Shown here piece after piece: positions 52,042-61,759 of a DNA stretch of 64,000 nucleotides. The stretch comes from Pycnococcus provasolii (taxonomy: Eukaryota > Chlorophyta > Pseudoscourfieldiophyceae > Pseudoscourfieldiales), in contig CP150567.1 in NCBI GenBank assembly GCA_049487715.1, positions 124,001 through 188,000 of the forward strand. Direction: 5' to 3'. The notes beneath the pieces were generated by a model. That model did no database searches. It saw only the letters and a program-made list of their open reading frames with translations, and was not told the origin of the DNA. How positions within the stretch are numbered: the first letter of the stretch is position 1; the number at the start of each line of letters is the position of its first letter. A program made the translations under genes and the position numbers.

Positions 52042-53541
52042 ATGATGATGTCCTTCTTACCTTCTTCTTTCTTTGGAAAAAACTACGACTATCCATACTG
52101 CTGCTGCTGCTCGATGAAGAAGAAGAAGCCTGGCGTCTTCCCTCTTTTGTTTCCTCTGGTATTCGTGCAGTTCGCAAGCTTTTGTGGGATCCTCGCGTAC
52201 GTGCCGGAGATCCAGACGACGTTCTGGGCAAAGTTGCACTGTGACTCGCGAAGTCTATCGCACGCAGAAGCGGAAGCATGTCGGGATGCCGCGGGAACGA
52301 GCGCGATCGTCATGAGCGTCTGCAACCTCATAAGCACATCCATTGTGAGCGCTATCGCAGCACCTATACTTGGACGTTTCGGGGACAAGAATGGCAGGCG
52401 ACCATGCCTCATGCTTTGCTTTCTCCTGCTCGCTTTTGAACCAGCCACCCTATGCGCGAACGTCACACTTAACACGTCGCTGCTTTTCTACTACGCGTCC
52501 ACCATGCTCTCCGGATTCAGCCTTCTGCAAACTGTGCTATCGGCGTACGTGTGCGATATTGTCGTCGACGATAACACACAAAGAAAGCAACTTTTGACGG
52601 CGCAGGCAATCATTTTACAGCTCTCACTCATCGTAGGACCGCAATTGATGAAAGCTGTGAACAATCGCAAGGTTACACTCGAAATCGCTGCAATGACGCC
52701 GTTCATAGTTGCAATCTTAACACTCTTCTTCGTACCGGAAAGCTGTCCGCCGCCGAACAGTATTATCGCATCTGACGACATGAACAACAATAACAACGAC
52801 GACGACGACGATTCTGATGAGGAATCATCATCAGTCACATCATCTTCACCGCTACTTGCACCTCCTCCTCCGCCACCGCAGCCGACGGGGGTGGCGTCGT
52901 CGTCGTCATCATCATCACCTGTACAAGCCATTCTGTCCGACGCATCACTGCGTAATCTCCTATTTGCGGTGTGTGCATTCAGCGCCTCCATGACGACAAT
53001 GACATCGGTGAATGCACTGTTCTTCGAGACATACCTTGGGTTCAACGCAGCTGATCTCGCAAATATTATCTCTTTGGTTGGATGGTGCTCTGCATTCATT
53101 CTAGTGATTCTCATATGCGTTCCCGCGTTCCAGCGACGCCTTTCGTCTCGTGCGATGGTGTCTGTGGGCCTCGCTTCCACCGCCGTTGCGGCTGCGCTTA
53201 TTGCAACGGCTGGAATGTACCATGACAAAAGAAGTGCACGAAAATTCGTGTACGCCGCGACGGTCTTGCAAGCTTTGGGCACAGCGGTCGCGCCCGTCGG
53301 CGTCACTAGCCTTCTCGGAGCCTCTGCCGCACGCTCTACTTCTTTCGGGCAAGGGTCGTTGCAAGGTACCTTTCAAGGTCTTGCGAGCGTGCCCAATGGC
53401 ATCATCCCTTTTCTCTTCACACTCTGGTTCAAGCACGTGAGTGGAGATACTTCTTCGACTTCTACCACAAGCGCATCGTCGCTATACGTGGGCCTCAGCA
53501 TCGTCGCTGCTTTGGGATGTGCCATCTCGCTGAAGATTTGA
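52042..53541 (+). CDS. Major facilitator superfamily transporter
   Basis: The frame opens with TTG at 52018; the first ATG is at 52042, giving 499 residues. Six helices precede and six follow a polar Asn/Asp/Ser-rich loop (residues about 245-295). The MFS A-motif is clear after helix 2: GRFGDKNGRRPCLM. An acidic residue in helix 1 context (LAYVPEIQTTFWAK) and YVCDIVVDDNTQRKQ after helix 4 are typical of the HCP1/PCFT and tetracycline-efflux branch. The substrate cannot be read from sequence (folate/heme-type or drug/H+ antiport are options). Convergent with the cyclase remnant. Confidence 0.85.
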   Translation: MMMSFLPSSFFGKNYDYPYCCCCSMKKKKPGVFPLLFPLVFVQFASFCGILAYVPEIQTTFWAKLHCDSRSLSHAEAEACRDAAGTSAIVMSVCNLISTSIVSAIAAPILGRFGDKNGRRPCLMLCFLLLAFEPATLCANVTLNTSLLFYYASTMLSGFSLLQTVLSAYVCDIVVDDNTQRKQLLTAQAIILQLSLIVGPQLMKAVNNRKVTLEIAAMTPFIVAILTLFFVPESCPPPNSIIASDDMNNNNNDDDDDSDEESSSVTSSSPLLAPPPPPPQPTGVASSSSSSSPVQAILSDASLRNLLFAVCAFSASMTTMTSVNALFFETYLGFNAADLANIISLVGWCSAFILVILICVPAFQRRLSSRAMVSVGLASTAVAAALIATAGMYHDKRSARKFVYAATVLQALGTAVAPVGVTSLLGASAARSTSFGQGSLQGTFQGLASVPNGIIPFLFTLWFKHVSGDTSSTSTTSASSLYVGLSIVAALGCAISLKI

Positions 53542-53639
53542 ATTATTCTTTCTTCTGTTGTAACATCATTGATTGCTAATCATTTATTAGTACGAATTTT
53601 GCAAAATCACGCACAGGCCACCACGGCTAACAAAAAGGC

Positions 53640-54103
53640 TCACTTAGTATCAATCGGCTCGTACAAGTACGTCGTCAGCTGGCCCTTACCTTTCACCTCC
53701 ACGCCAGTGCGCTCCTTGAAGTGGAATTCGTCGCGGATCGTCTCCTCGCCGTAGCGATCGTTGAGAAGCGTGAAGCTCTGTAAGCTAATCTGCAGCTTCA
53801 TTGGTATGCCTGTGCTCTCCATCCGGCTCGCCGTGTTGATCGTGTCACCCATAAAGGTGAACCTCGGCACTGGCGTAACCCAACCACACCGCCGATAGCC
53901 GTGCCCGTGTGAATCCCAGCCCGGATCTGAAGCGGCGTGCCGTCTGGTGCGCGAAGAAGAGCTATGCATTCAAGCAGTCGCGTGGCAAGGCGAACGAGCT
54001 CACGGTGCTGCTCGTGAAGATTCGCGCCGAATGCACCACCCACAACCATCACAGAATCACCGATCGTCTCCACCTTGTAGCAGCCAGATCGCTCAATCTC
54101 CAT
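53640..54103 (-). pseudogene. Truncated, frameshifted class III nucleotidyl cyclase
   Basis: Only the C-terminal two-thirds of a cyclase catalytic domain is present. One frame reads GCYKVETIGDSVMVVGGAFG and RAGIHTGTAIGGVVG; after a one-base shift near 53880 the next reads PRFTFMGDTINTASRMESTG to a stop at 53640. The second metal Asp (IGD), the purine-recognition Lys/Glu (KVE) and the transition-state Asn/Arg (NTASR) are kept. The first metal-binding segment (F-x-D-x-x-G-F-T) is missing, so it cannot be an active cyclase alone. The residue that separates guanylyl from adenylyl cyclases is Thr here, so specificity is unclear. It starts 31 bp after the GT29 stop on the same strand. Confidence 0.7.
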
Positions 54104-54133
54104 CTATATAAAACTGTTTTTACACAAAATGCT

Positions 54134-55882
54134 TTACACGGGCGAAGCAGAGATCACATTCACGGGAACGTGCTGCCCTATGCGATTGTAAAACTCAATC
54201 GCGTAGTCGAAGCTGTGCACGTCCGTCATGCCCTCACGATCGTCGAAGTAGTGGTACTTCGACCGTGATCTGCCACCCGGATTTGTTGTTTGGCGCGTCC
54301 GACCATCGCGAGCATTTCGACGCGCCGCCGCGGCTGCAACCTGACCATCGCCCTTGAATGCGTCGAAGCCATAGAGGCTGATCGTCTCGCAGAACTGCAG
54401 CGCGAAGTACATTGCCACCACGCCGCTCATAGGCTTGTTGTTGAAGCGGAACGGGCGCGGCTTCTCCTCTGGTTCGTCGCCATTCGCGGCACGGCGCGCC
54501 GCGTCGCGCTCAGTCAGCCTCCTTGCTATGTCCAGGACGACTTTGGAGTAGTTCCCTGAAGCGGGCTTGAACTTGCGAAGCTCACTCATTTCGCCCTCGA
54601 ACTTTGACATGTCTCGCCGAAGCGTCGCGACGTCGCGTTCCACCTCCTCCTTCACCTCGTACCACACACTTCGGCTCGCCGAAATCAGCGCAGGGTTCAG
54701 AAACCACATGCGAGGGCCGTGGCCACCCTTCACGTCGCGGCGCTTGAGGAGGCGAAGGTACACCTGCTGTCTGATGATTCGGCTGTGCATCTCGAACAGC
54801 ACAAGGTCGCTGCGTGGCGGAGGCCTGCCCGCCGACGGTGCCGGCGACTCGATCCATCGCCACTTGTGCTCACCAGTCGCCAGCTTGAGCGTGTTTTCCT
54901 TGTTGCACAGGTCGTATGTCGTCTTGGTGCCCACATCCGCCTCGTAGCCTTTCGTTGGCGCGTAGTTGATGCGCAGGACCATGTCGTTCGCGTCGATATC
55001 CTTGCCGAACGCGCTCCCGATCATCGTTCCGCTGTTTCCCACGATGGCACACGTGCGATACACGCTCGGCACTTTCGATTCGTCTAGCTCGAGCCGCTCG
55101 CGCAGGCGCTGACGCCGCTGAAACAGCATGTCCGCGTTTGGTAGTGCGTCCATGAACTCCGCCTCGATGTCAACGTGCCTTTTGGTGCCTCTGTGGTCGT
55201 TCAGCGCGAAGCTGACGAGGTCGTGTCCACCCTGGACACGTTTTTGGTCGTTGAGCGCGACGTTAATTTCGTGCTTCGTCATATACATACTTGCTTCACC
55301 GCTCTCGAGCCGAGCAAGGACCTTGGTGCGGTTCCTCTCGCGTTCGATGTCGCGCGCTCCGAGGTGCACGACGATTCCCAGCGCCCTTGGCCTTAGGTTG
55401 CGCACCCAGTGCTGCACTTCGTTCGGATCGCGCATCTCAATATGCGACTCCTCCTCGTTCCTTCTTTCCGCCTCTTCCTCTAGCTCCACCCTCGCCTCTT
55501 CGCGTCTCGCCTTTTCGCGCCTCTGGTGTTCGACGGCGTTGTCGATGTGCGTCTGACTGTACGCCTTGCCAAACGCCGACGAGTCGAGCGCCGACGCTGA
55601 CACCACGCCTCCACCAGGCTGCTGCTGCTGATCGGACACCGCATCTGTAAAATCATTGGCCGCGGGATCACTCAGAGCACCCTCAAGCCTAAGATCAAGC
55701 CCGCCGGGACTCTCATTATCGTTAAGACCAAGAGGAGAGGGACCCCTACTTCTAGACGCAAGTGAGAGACCGTGCGGCACCAGATAGACGCGCAAGGATG
55801 CGATCACCAACCCGCAGATTAGGTAAACGGCCGGGCGGAAGGAGGAGATGTTCTTCTTAAAAAAAAGAAAAGGAAGAGGCAT
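54134..55882 (-). CDS. GT29 sialyltransferase-like glycosyltransferase (second copy)
   Basis: 582 residues, ATG at 55882. A short cytoplasmic tail and signal anchor come first (PAVYLICGLVIASLRVYLV), then a ~220-residue charged stem with Glu/Arg-rich helices. Sialylmotif L is textbook: TCAIVGNSGTMIGSAFGKDI, MVLRINYAPTKGYEADVG. Sialylmotif S is MSGVVAMYFALQFCETISLY, then GFDAF. The VS-type end is KYHYFDDREGMTDVHSFDYA, including the catalytic His region. It is much closer to animal-type GT29 spacing than the 27-kb copy, so the two are not a recent duplication. Golgi type II enzyme; donor and acceptor are not deducible. Confidence 0.88.
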   Translation of the reverse strand: MPLPFLFFKKNISSFRPAVYLICGLVIASLRVYLVPHGLSLASRSRGPSPLGLNDNESPGGLDLRLEGALSDPAANDFTDAVSDQQQQPGGGVVSASALDSSAFGKAYSQTHIDNAVEHQRREKARREEARVELEEEAERRNEEESHIEMRDPNEVQHWVRNLRPRALGIVVHLGARDIERERNRTKVLARLESGEASMYMTKHEINVALNDQKRVQGGHDLVSFALNDHRGTKRHVDIEAEFMDALPNADMLFQRRQRLRERLELDESKVPSVYRTCAIVGNSGTMIGSAFGKDIDANDMVLRINYAPTKGYEADVGTKTTYDLCNKENTLKLATGEHKWRWIESPAPSAGRPPPRSDLVLFEMHSRIIRQQVYLRLLKRRDVKGGHGPRMWFLNPALISASRSVWYEVKEEVERDVATLRRDMSKFEGEMSELRKFKPASGNYSKVVLDIARRLTERDAARRAANGDEPEEKPRPFRFNNKPMSGVVAMYFALQFCETISLYGFDAFKGDGQVAAAAARRNARDGRTRQTTNPGGRSRSKYHYFDDREGMTDVHSFDYAIEFYNRIGQHVPVNVISASPV

Positions 55883-56258
55883 TTAAGTTAAGTGCTTCCA
55901 TATAAATAGGTACAAGTAGAAAATGACAACTGGAAATGACAACGGAACGATCTTGAAATGGCCAACGTTCAATGAAAAACGAGCTGGAAAAAAAAGTTAA
56001 AAACTACTTCGGAGAAAACCAAAACCACCTACGGTAGAGGGCAAGAGAGACGACAACCCTAACCCTAGCCCTATACCCTATACCCTATACCCTATACCAT
56101 ACCCGAAACGGTACTTCACGGTACAGTACATAAGACTATGTATCCAATAGGGTACATAAGACCTTACTAGTCTATTATGGGTATAATAAGACGTCAATCA
56201 TAACAGGGCGTAACTTACTGTAATCACCCGGACGGATATTACTCAACTAACCGGACCG
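55883..56258. other. Intergenic region between GT29 and IFT52
   Basis: Carries the telomere-like/CCCTATA tract at 56055-56098, a GGTACAGTACAT motif near 56120 and GTCTATTATGGG near 56170. Presumed GT29 promoter and IFT52 3' flank (the genes are in the same orientation). Confidence 0.45.
56055..56098. repeat. Telomere-like tract grading into CCCTATA heptamers
   Basis: AACCCTAACCCTAGCCC is followed by four CCCTATA units, about 170 bp 5' of the second GT29 start. Confidence 0.75.
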
Positions 56259-57923
56259 TCAGAGCACGAGGCTCTGCGCCTCCGCACTATCCAGGTAGTC
56301 GGGCTCCGGCGCGGCCATGTCAGAAGCAGCCGCGGCGTCATACCGCGAACCGCCGAGCGCGGACGCAGCCTTCTTCCAACCAACCACTTTGCGCAGAACC
56401 TCGCACAGTAATGCGCTCGCGATGTCGGTGGTTGCAGAAACAGCGGGGTCCGTGTCGCGACTCTGCTGCGCGAGAGGGTGCGCGTCGGGAAGCGACACGC
56501 CCACGATCGAGCTAGCCTCGTGAATGAAGTATGAAATGTCCTCGTCGGTGCTTTCCGAGCACTTCGCCGCAAGCTGCGCAAGCCGCAAGCTGGGGCCTGC
56601 GAAGCACTCGTCGAGGTCGAACAGGTCAAGCGCGGGAGCAGCCGGCTCGCGCAGAGCCGGGGGGAAGACGGCGGGTTGCAGCTGCGGCAGCGGCGTTTCA
56701 AACTGCGGCGTGATGAGCGTCAGAGGAGTGTGCTTGACGCCAAGCTGGTCGTACAGCTTCACGGCGTCCGGCACGAGGTCTGTGCTCAACTTGAACAGCG
56801 TGTGGTCGAAAAGCCCGGTGAAGTCGCGCGGCAGAGGGTCGCTCTCCTCGAGGCAGCTGCGCAGGCGCTGTGCAAGACTTCCGATGTCCGAAAGGTGGCG
56901 CAGCTCCGTCACGTCAGGCTCCTCCGCGTCGAAGGCGTGCAAGGCAACGTTGCTTCCGCTGCGCAAATATTTGTACGCAAACTCGAGAAGCCTGCTGTTC
57001 TCCTCCTTGTCTAGCCACTCGTCGCTGAAGATGCTCGCCGATCCGCAGACGAGCACGCGGCCGACCCAACCCTCTCGCTCGCACGCGGCGACGATGGGTC
57101 GGTTCATCGGATATGCAATTTGCCCGGAGCTGAGCAGAGACACGGCGGGCTTCTGCACGCCCAGCGTGGTTCCGTGCGGGTACACGACGTTCAGTCCCGC
57201 GCCGGGCATGTCGGACAGCGCGGCTGCGACACCAGCCTTTCCAGGCGTTCCTGGCTCTTCTCCGAACTCGACGGAGTCGTACACGGAGTTCTTCGCCGAG
57301 TTCTCCTTGTCCTTTCCCACGCTTCGGAGCACCTCCCGGTTGAGCACCCCGTCGCTGATGAGACACTCCTTGGGGTGCATGTATTTGTGGTACACGGTTC
57401 GGACGACGCAGTCTGGGTTGACGACGATTCCAAACTCCTCGAGCAGGTAGTTGATGTTGGTACCCGCGCGCGTCTCCCCTCCTTCGGACATGAGCACGAG
57501 CAGGCTTCCGCTTTTCTGCACAAACTCCTTGAGGAGTTCGCACTCGTTTGTGGTGAAAGGCGTCGTGGGGTTGGCGAGCACGAAGATTCCGCCCTTGGCT
57601 TCGTTCAAGATGCTCTGTGTGATCTCCGTTTCCCCCTCTGGTGTGACGACGGGCTTGAACTGCGCGCGCGTTCGTCGGTACATCTGCTTGTATTCCTTCT
57701 TCGGCTGAAACTTCTCGCCGTGCGTCGTGTCGAAGACGACCGAAGCGGCGCCCTCGAGTCCGCCCGTGTTTCCCCCTCGCGTCGGGTCGTCGAAGGCTGC
57801 GGCCGCCGCCGCCGTTCCCTTGGCGGCCGCCGCGACCGCGGCCAGGCCTGACAGCGCGCTCTTTCCCGGTCCGGCCGCAGGTTTGGGCGCCGATTGGCCT
57901 TTGCCGGCGGGTGCGCGCGCCAT
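56259..57923 (-). CDS. IFT52: Intraflagellar transport protein 52
   Basis: 554 residues, ATG at 57923. After a ~75-residue Ala/Pro/Gly-rich leader, the GIFT-fold N-domain follows the IFT52/BLD1 pattern: GGIFVLANPTTPFTTNECEL, LKEFVQKSGSLLVLMSEGGE, NINYLLEEFGIVVNPDCVVR, TVYHKYMHPKECLISDGVLN. The middle has VVYPHGTTLGVQKPAVSLLS and RVLVCGSASIFSDEWLDKEE. The C-terminal IFT-B-binding part is DFTGLFDHTLFKLSTDLVPD. IFT52 is a core subunit of the IFT-B1 complex and is needed to build cilia. The protein is ~100 residues longer than Chlamydomonas BLD1, mostly from the leader and an Ala-rich tail. No domain is missing, so it is expected to be functional. Confidence 0.93.
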   Translation of the reverse strand: MARAPAGKGQSAPKPAAGPGKSALSGLAAVAAAAKGTAAAAAAFDDPTRGGNTGGLEGAASVVFDTTHGEKFQPKKEYKQMYRRTRAQFKPVVTPEGETEITQSILNEAKGGIFVLANPTTPFTTNECELLKEFVQKSGSLLVLMSEGGETRAGTNINYLLEEFGIVVNPDCVVRTVYHKYMHPKECLISDGVLNREVLRSVGKDKENSAKNSVYDSVEFGEEPGTPGKAGVAAALSDMPGAGLNVVYPHGTTLGVQKPAVSLLSSGQIAYPMNRPIVAACEREGWVGRVLVCGSASIFSDEWLDKEENSRLLEFAYKYLRSGSNVALHAFDAEEPDVTELRHLSDIGSLAQRLRSCLEESDPLPRDFTGLFDHTLFKLSTDLVPDAVKLYDQLGVKHTPLTLITPQFETPLPQLQPAVFPPALREPAAPALDLFDLDECFAGPSLRLAQLAAKCSESTDEDISYFIHEASSIVGVSLPDAHPLAQQSRDTDPAVSATTDIASALLCEVLRKVVGWKKAASALGGSRYDAAAASDMAAPEPDYLDSAEAQSLVL

Positions 57924-58657
57924 GATGCTTTGACTTATTTGCGCTGGGGGCGGGGGGATGGAGCCGGCCGGGTGGGTTGTGGCCTGACGGAGTGGGAACT
58001 GGGACGGACGCTTGCAAGGCGTAAAGTAAGGCGGATTCCTAGCTAGCGCGCGGCAAAATCAGGGCAGGAACGAACGGTTTTAAACCCTATTATTGCCCTA
58101 AGGTTTACGATGGTGGAAACCAACCTTATTACCACGGGATGAGAAGAAGGTTCCTCCTCTCCTCATTATTGATGTGTATTTTTTATTAATTATTTTACCA
58201 TGAAGTTTTTATATAAAACGTGGTGAGTGGTGACTTGCTGCCGCGGAGGCGCGGACGGACATCTCATCTCGAATAGAGTTCTACTGTGCTGTACACAAAT
58301 TACACAATTATGATCATTAATGATCAATTTTAATTCTGGACACGTTTTTCTCGTTCCCCCTTTATCCCGACCTCCTTAGACTATGTAGCGTTTCCCTCGT
58401 TCGTTGTTTTCATTTTTCATTCTTAGTTCTCTACACACTCGCCTTTCCAGTGATTCCCACTTCATGTTCCGGTTTGTTTTTGAAAAAAACAATACAATAA
58501 AAAACACACACATTTTATTTTATGTAAGAACTACATAACCTTAGGTCACTCGGACGGACAGGAATCCAGGCACCAGGGCTGGCTTCCATGGCCGCGGCCC
58601 CCACGCGTGCTGGCAAGGCCGGCCAAGGAAGTAAGTAAGGAACCCGGCAAAGGAACT
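57924..58657. other. Intergenic region upstream of IFT52
   Basis: GC-rich near the IFT52 start, AT-rich from 58150 to 58530 (ATTAATTATTTTACC, TGATCATTAATGATCA). No ORF. The right end leads into telomere-like repeats. Confidence 0.45.
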
Positions 58658-58784
58658 CCCTAATAACCTCCCTAATAACCCTAACCCTAACCAACTACCC
58701 TGAACCCTGAACCCTGAACCCTGAACCCTAACCCTAAACCCTGAACCCTGAACCCTGAACCCTAACCCTAACCCTAACCCTAAT
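58658..58784. repeat. Interstitial telomere-like array, left block
   Basis: Mixed CCCTAA hexamers and CCCTGAA heptamers (about 17 units), beginning CCCTAATAACC and containing ACCAACTACCCT, which recurs in the right-hand array at 60160-60172. Confidence 0.88.
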
Positions 58785-60157
58785 CAGGCGTTAGCAGGGT
58801 TGGGTTCTTCCCTTCCTTCCTTCGGGCGGGCGGGCGGGCTCCCTTCTCCTGCCGCGGCCTGGGCGTGGCATCCTGTGCTTTTGTCGCCGCACCTTGCGTC
58901 GACATCAAGCACTCGCGCGTCGGAGTTACGCGCAGAGGTCACTGTAGGACTGTGTCCACAGTTTCATGGCGGCACCTGGAGGCGCCGACCAACCCGAGCT
59001 CGCAGAGCAAATTCAGTTGCTCCGCGAGCAAAACAACCTGCTGCGGAGAACTGGCTGGGAAGGCCCGCGGCCAGGGTTCAACCGCAACCAGAGCGTCGTC
59101 GTTTTCTCGAGCCTCCCACGGAGGCAGATCTCGACGAACAGCGTCTGTACCTGATTCCCGCTACGCTTACGCGCGGGCCGAATTCGCACCGTCTTCCCAC
59201 GGACGTTGCGGGAGCTCAAGGTGAGCCACACCTGCTTAACCTTACCAGCGAGTACATCTACCTTCACTCGGTGGAGAAGGGCAAGAAGCACGACTCGACG
59301 GTGTTTCGCATTTTGCTGAGTTTGTTGTCGTACCTCGAAGTACTCGAGTTCGGCCTTTCAGCTGCTCGAGCACAGGCCCTCGCAGCGGAGGCTCTCACTG
59401 AAAATCTCGTTGCTGCTGTGGAAGCGCAGCTTCGTCCCGTCGCTGCAGTTGAGCAGGAAGGAGCTGAGGAAGAGGCTCGTCTTCTCGCAGCTGGACAACG
59501 GGCTCAGCTACTCGAACGCTTGCGTGGGATTGACAACGGCACTACACTCTTGACGGAAACAGTAGCACGTGCTGCTGGATCTACTGAAGGACTGCGTGCA
59601 ATCGCTGCGCAGCCGAGCCACGCCGCCTACTTTCGCAGGCCGCTTTTTCTTCGACTGGCTGATCTTACCGCTCGCCGATAACATGGCACTTGACTTCCCC
59701 TCCTAATCAGGCGTTAGCAGGGTTGGGTTCTTCCCTTCCTTCCTTCGGGCGGGCGGGCGGGCTCCCTTCTCCTGCCGCGGCCTGGGCGTGGCATCCTGTG
59801 CTTTTGTCGCCGCACCATGCGTCGACATCCCAACCCACCCTCCCTTGTCGAGGGGGGCCAAACGTGACTTTCGGGTTTTGGACACAGTAAAAAACATCTG
59901 ACTTTTTGGCCGAAAGAGTGAAGTGAGTTACACAAGTGGGGAAAAACGACAAGGTAAATCAAAGGGCAAAGAGCAGAAGAAACCCAAGAAAGCGAAAAAC
60001 CCAAAAGTCCCGAAAAACCCAAAGGATTTAGAAAGTGCGAGTGAAGAAAGAGCCCCGAGCTGCGCGAGTACGTTCTGCGTGAGAATGGGCTTGGTGCAAG
60101 TGGTCGAAGGCGCTGTGCCAGGACGAGGAGTAGTTGGCACTTGACTTCCCCTCCTAA
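58781..60157 (+). mobile_element. Tandem element units inside telomere-like repeats
   Basis: Two units stand head to tail. Each begins with the same 126-bp sequence (58781-58906 and 59704-59829, one mismatch seen; starts TAATCAGGCGTTAGCAGGG) and ends with GGCACTTGACTTCCCCTCC followed by TAA (59685-59706 and 60136-60157). Unit 1 (~925 bp) holds a broken coding region; unit 2 (~450 bp) has a different, shorter body. The 3' end of unit 1 runs directly into the 5' end of unit 2, and unit 2 runs straight into CCCTAACC repeats. Shared ends, unequal bodies and insertion in telomere-type sequence resemble telomere-targeted retroelements or a satellite derived from one. No reverse transcriptase is present, so the class is unproven. 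Confidence 0.55.
58966..59681 (+). pseudogene. Broken coiled-coil ORF inside the telomeric element
   Basis: From ATG 58966 one frame reads ADQPELAEQIQLLREQNNLL and NQSVVVF; after a one-base shift near 59095 another frame continues EPPTEADLDEQRLYLIPATL, LLNLTSEYIYLHSVEKGKKH, ARAQALAAEALTENLVAAV and RLRGIDNGTTLLTETVARA to a stop at 59679. Repaired length would be about 240 residues: an N-terminal coiled coil, a conserved-looking middle and a helical C-terminus. This is gag/ORF1-like in style, but no zinc knuckle or known domain is seen. It may be a mobile-element structural protein (inference). Confidence 0.4.
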
Positions 60158-60282
60158 CCCTAACCAACTACCCTAACCCTGAACCCTGAACCCTGAACCC
60201 TAACCCTGAACCCTGAACCCTAACCCTAACCCTGAACCCTGAACCCTGAACCCTGAACCCTAACCCTAAACCCTAACCAACC
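60155..60282. repeat. Interstitial telomere-like array, right block
   Basis: CCCTAA and CCCTGAA units (about 17) ending in CCCTAACCAACCCTCCC, ~120 bp 5' of the NAD(P)-binding gene start. Confidence 0.88.
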
Positions 60283-60400
60283 CTCCCGCAATCTTCCGCA
60301 TATCTGCCCCTTATCTTTTCTTCTCCGTTTCTGTTTTTTCTCCCAACAACCGTCGCAGTCACACCTCACCTCACAAACTTTACAAATCCAGTAGCTAACT

Positions 60401-61596
60401 ATGATGTTTGCTCCATGCTCAGGATACACCTCAGGCACACGTTTTCAGGGTCATCGTCTTCGTGTGACGACGAAAAGTTCATGTGTTCATAGAGTTACTC
60501 GTTGTTGTGCTTCCTATGAGTCATCTTCCTCTTCATCTTCGGAGTCTTCATCGGTGGTCCTTCTTCAGCGAGGGTTAACCTTAGGGGTTCTTCAGTTCAG
60601 ATGACGACGAGTCGTCGGCAAACGTCTCTGGCTACGCTAATCACGACAGGGACACTGTGTGGGGGACTACTCGGGTTAGGGAGAGAGGCACACGCCGCAG
60701 AAGAACCTGAAGCGGACGCTCCGCCGCCGCCGCCGCCGCCACCGCCGCAGTCCATCTTCGTCGCGGGCGCCACAGGGGCGACGGGATCGCTCGTCACAAA
60801 AAGGCTGGCAAGTGTCGCGCCGGACGTGAACCTGATTGCGGCGTGCCGCTCTGCGACCAAGGCGGCAGAACTCAAATTGAATGAAACGGGAGCAACCATT
60901 GTCGAGAACCTCGACGTCACAGATGTCAACAGCATCAAGCGCGCCTTGAAAGCCGCGCCGGGAGGCGTGCCAACGACGGTCGTCTGTGCCACCGGTTTCG
61001 TGCCAGGTTGGAACGTCTTGAAGATGGGAGAACTGGCGCACGCGGTTGACAACGTTGGAACGAAAAATCTCGTCGACGCATGCGTGGAACTTGGCGTGAA
61101 AAACTTCGTGCTCGTGTCGTCCATCCTCACGAACGGACGCGCGATCGGGCAGGAGAAGAGTCCCGGCTTTGTAATCACCAACGCTTTTGGTGGCGTGCTG
61201 GACGAAAAGCTCGAGGCGGAGCTGTACCTTCGCAAGTCAGGCTTGAGGTACGCAATCGTGCGTCCTGGCGGACTGAAAGACGCCGGCGTAGAGCCGGCGG
61301 GTCCGATCGTGCTTGCCGCGGAAGACAGCGCATTTTCCGGCGAAATTGGAAGGGATCGCGTCGCGGAGGTGGTTGCCGAATACGCGCTACGTACTGTTGG
61401 CCTGTCCGCCATTCCCATGAACGACATGCCAGGCATGAGCATGGGTGCTGGTGAAAAGGTTCACACGATGGACGGTTTCAAGGAGAACCACGTGGTTGAA
61501 ATCATCGAAAAAACGAGCTGCATCGGCGATGGTGATGGGTGTCCATCCAGCCCCGCTCTTGGCGTGGATACGAGTGCGCTGAAAGCCTTTGCGTAG
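60401..61596 (+). CDS. Plastid NAD(P)-binding (atypical SDR, Tic62/NmrA-like) protein
   Basis: I join exon 1 60401-60553 to exon 2 60601-61596 across a 47-nt intron (GTGGTCC...GTTCAG), phase 0, giving 382 residues. Exon 1 is a Ser/Arg/Thr-rich, acid-poor leader like a chloroplast transit peptide (GHRLRVTTKSSCVHRVTRC). Exon 2 opens with a twin-arginine, hydrophobic signal (RRQTSLATLITTGTLCGG to AREAHA-type end), suggesting thylakoid-lumen or membrane delivery. The Rossmann core has FVAGATGATGSLVTKRL, with FVLVSS and YAIVRPGGLKD typical of atypical SDRs; the usual YxxxK dyad is weak, as in Tic62 relatives. Exon 2 alone (331 residues) is also a valid ORF with its own ATG. Convergent with the sulfhydrylase gene. 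Confidence 0.75.
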
Positions 61597-61759
61597 TCTT
61601 TCTGTTCTTGGTGCCCGGGTAATATGGTTGTTGCTTCCCTAGTTCACGTTACCATTTTATTGAGTTACCATTTTAAGAAAAAAAGGAAAATAAAAAAAAG
61701 ACCCTCATCAAATCAGCGCTCAGCACATTTTCTTTTCTTTGTTGTTCCCTTTGCACTGT

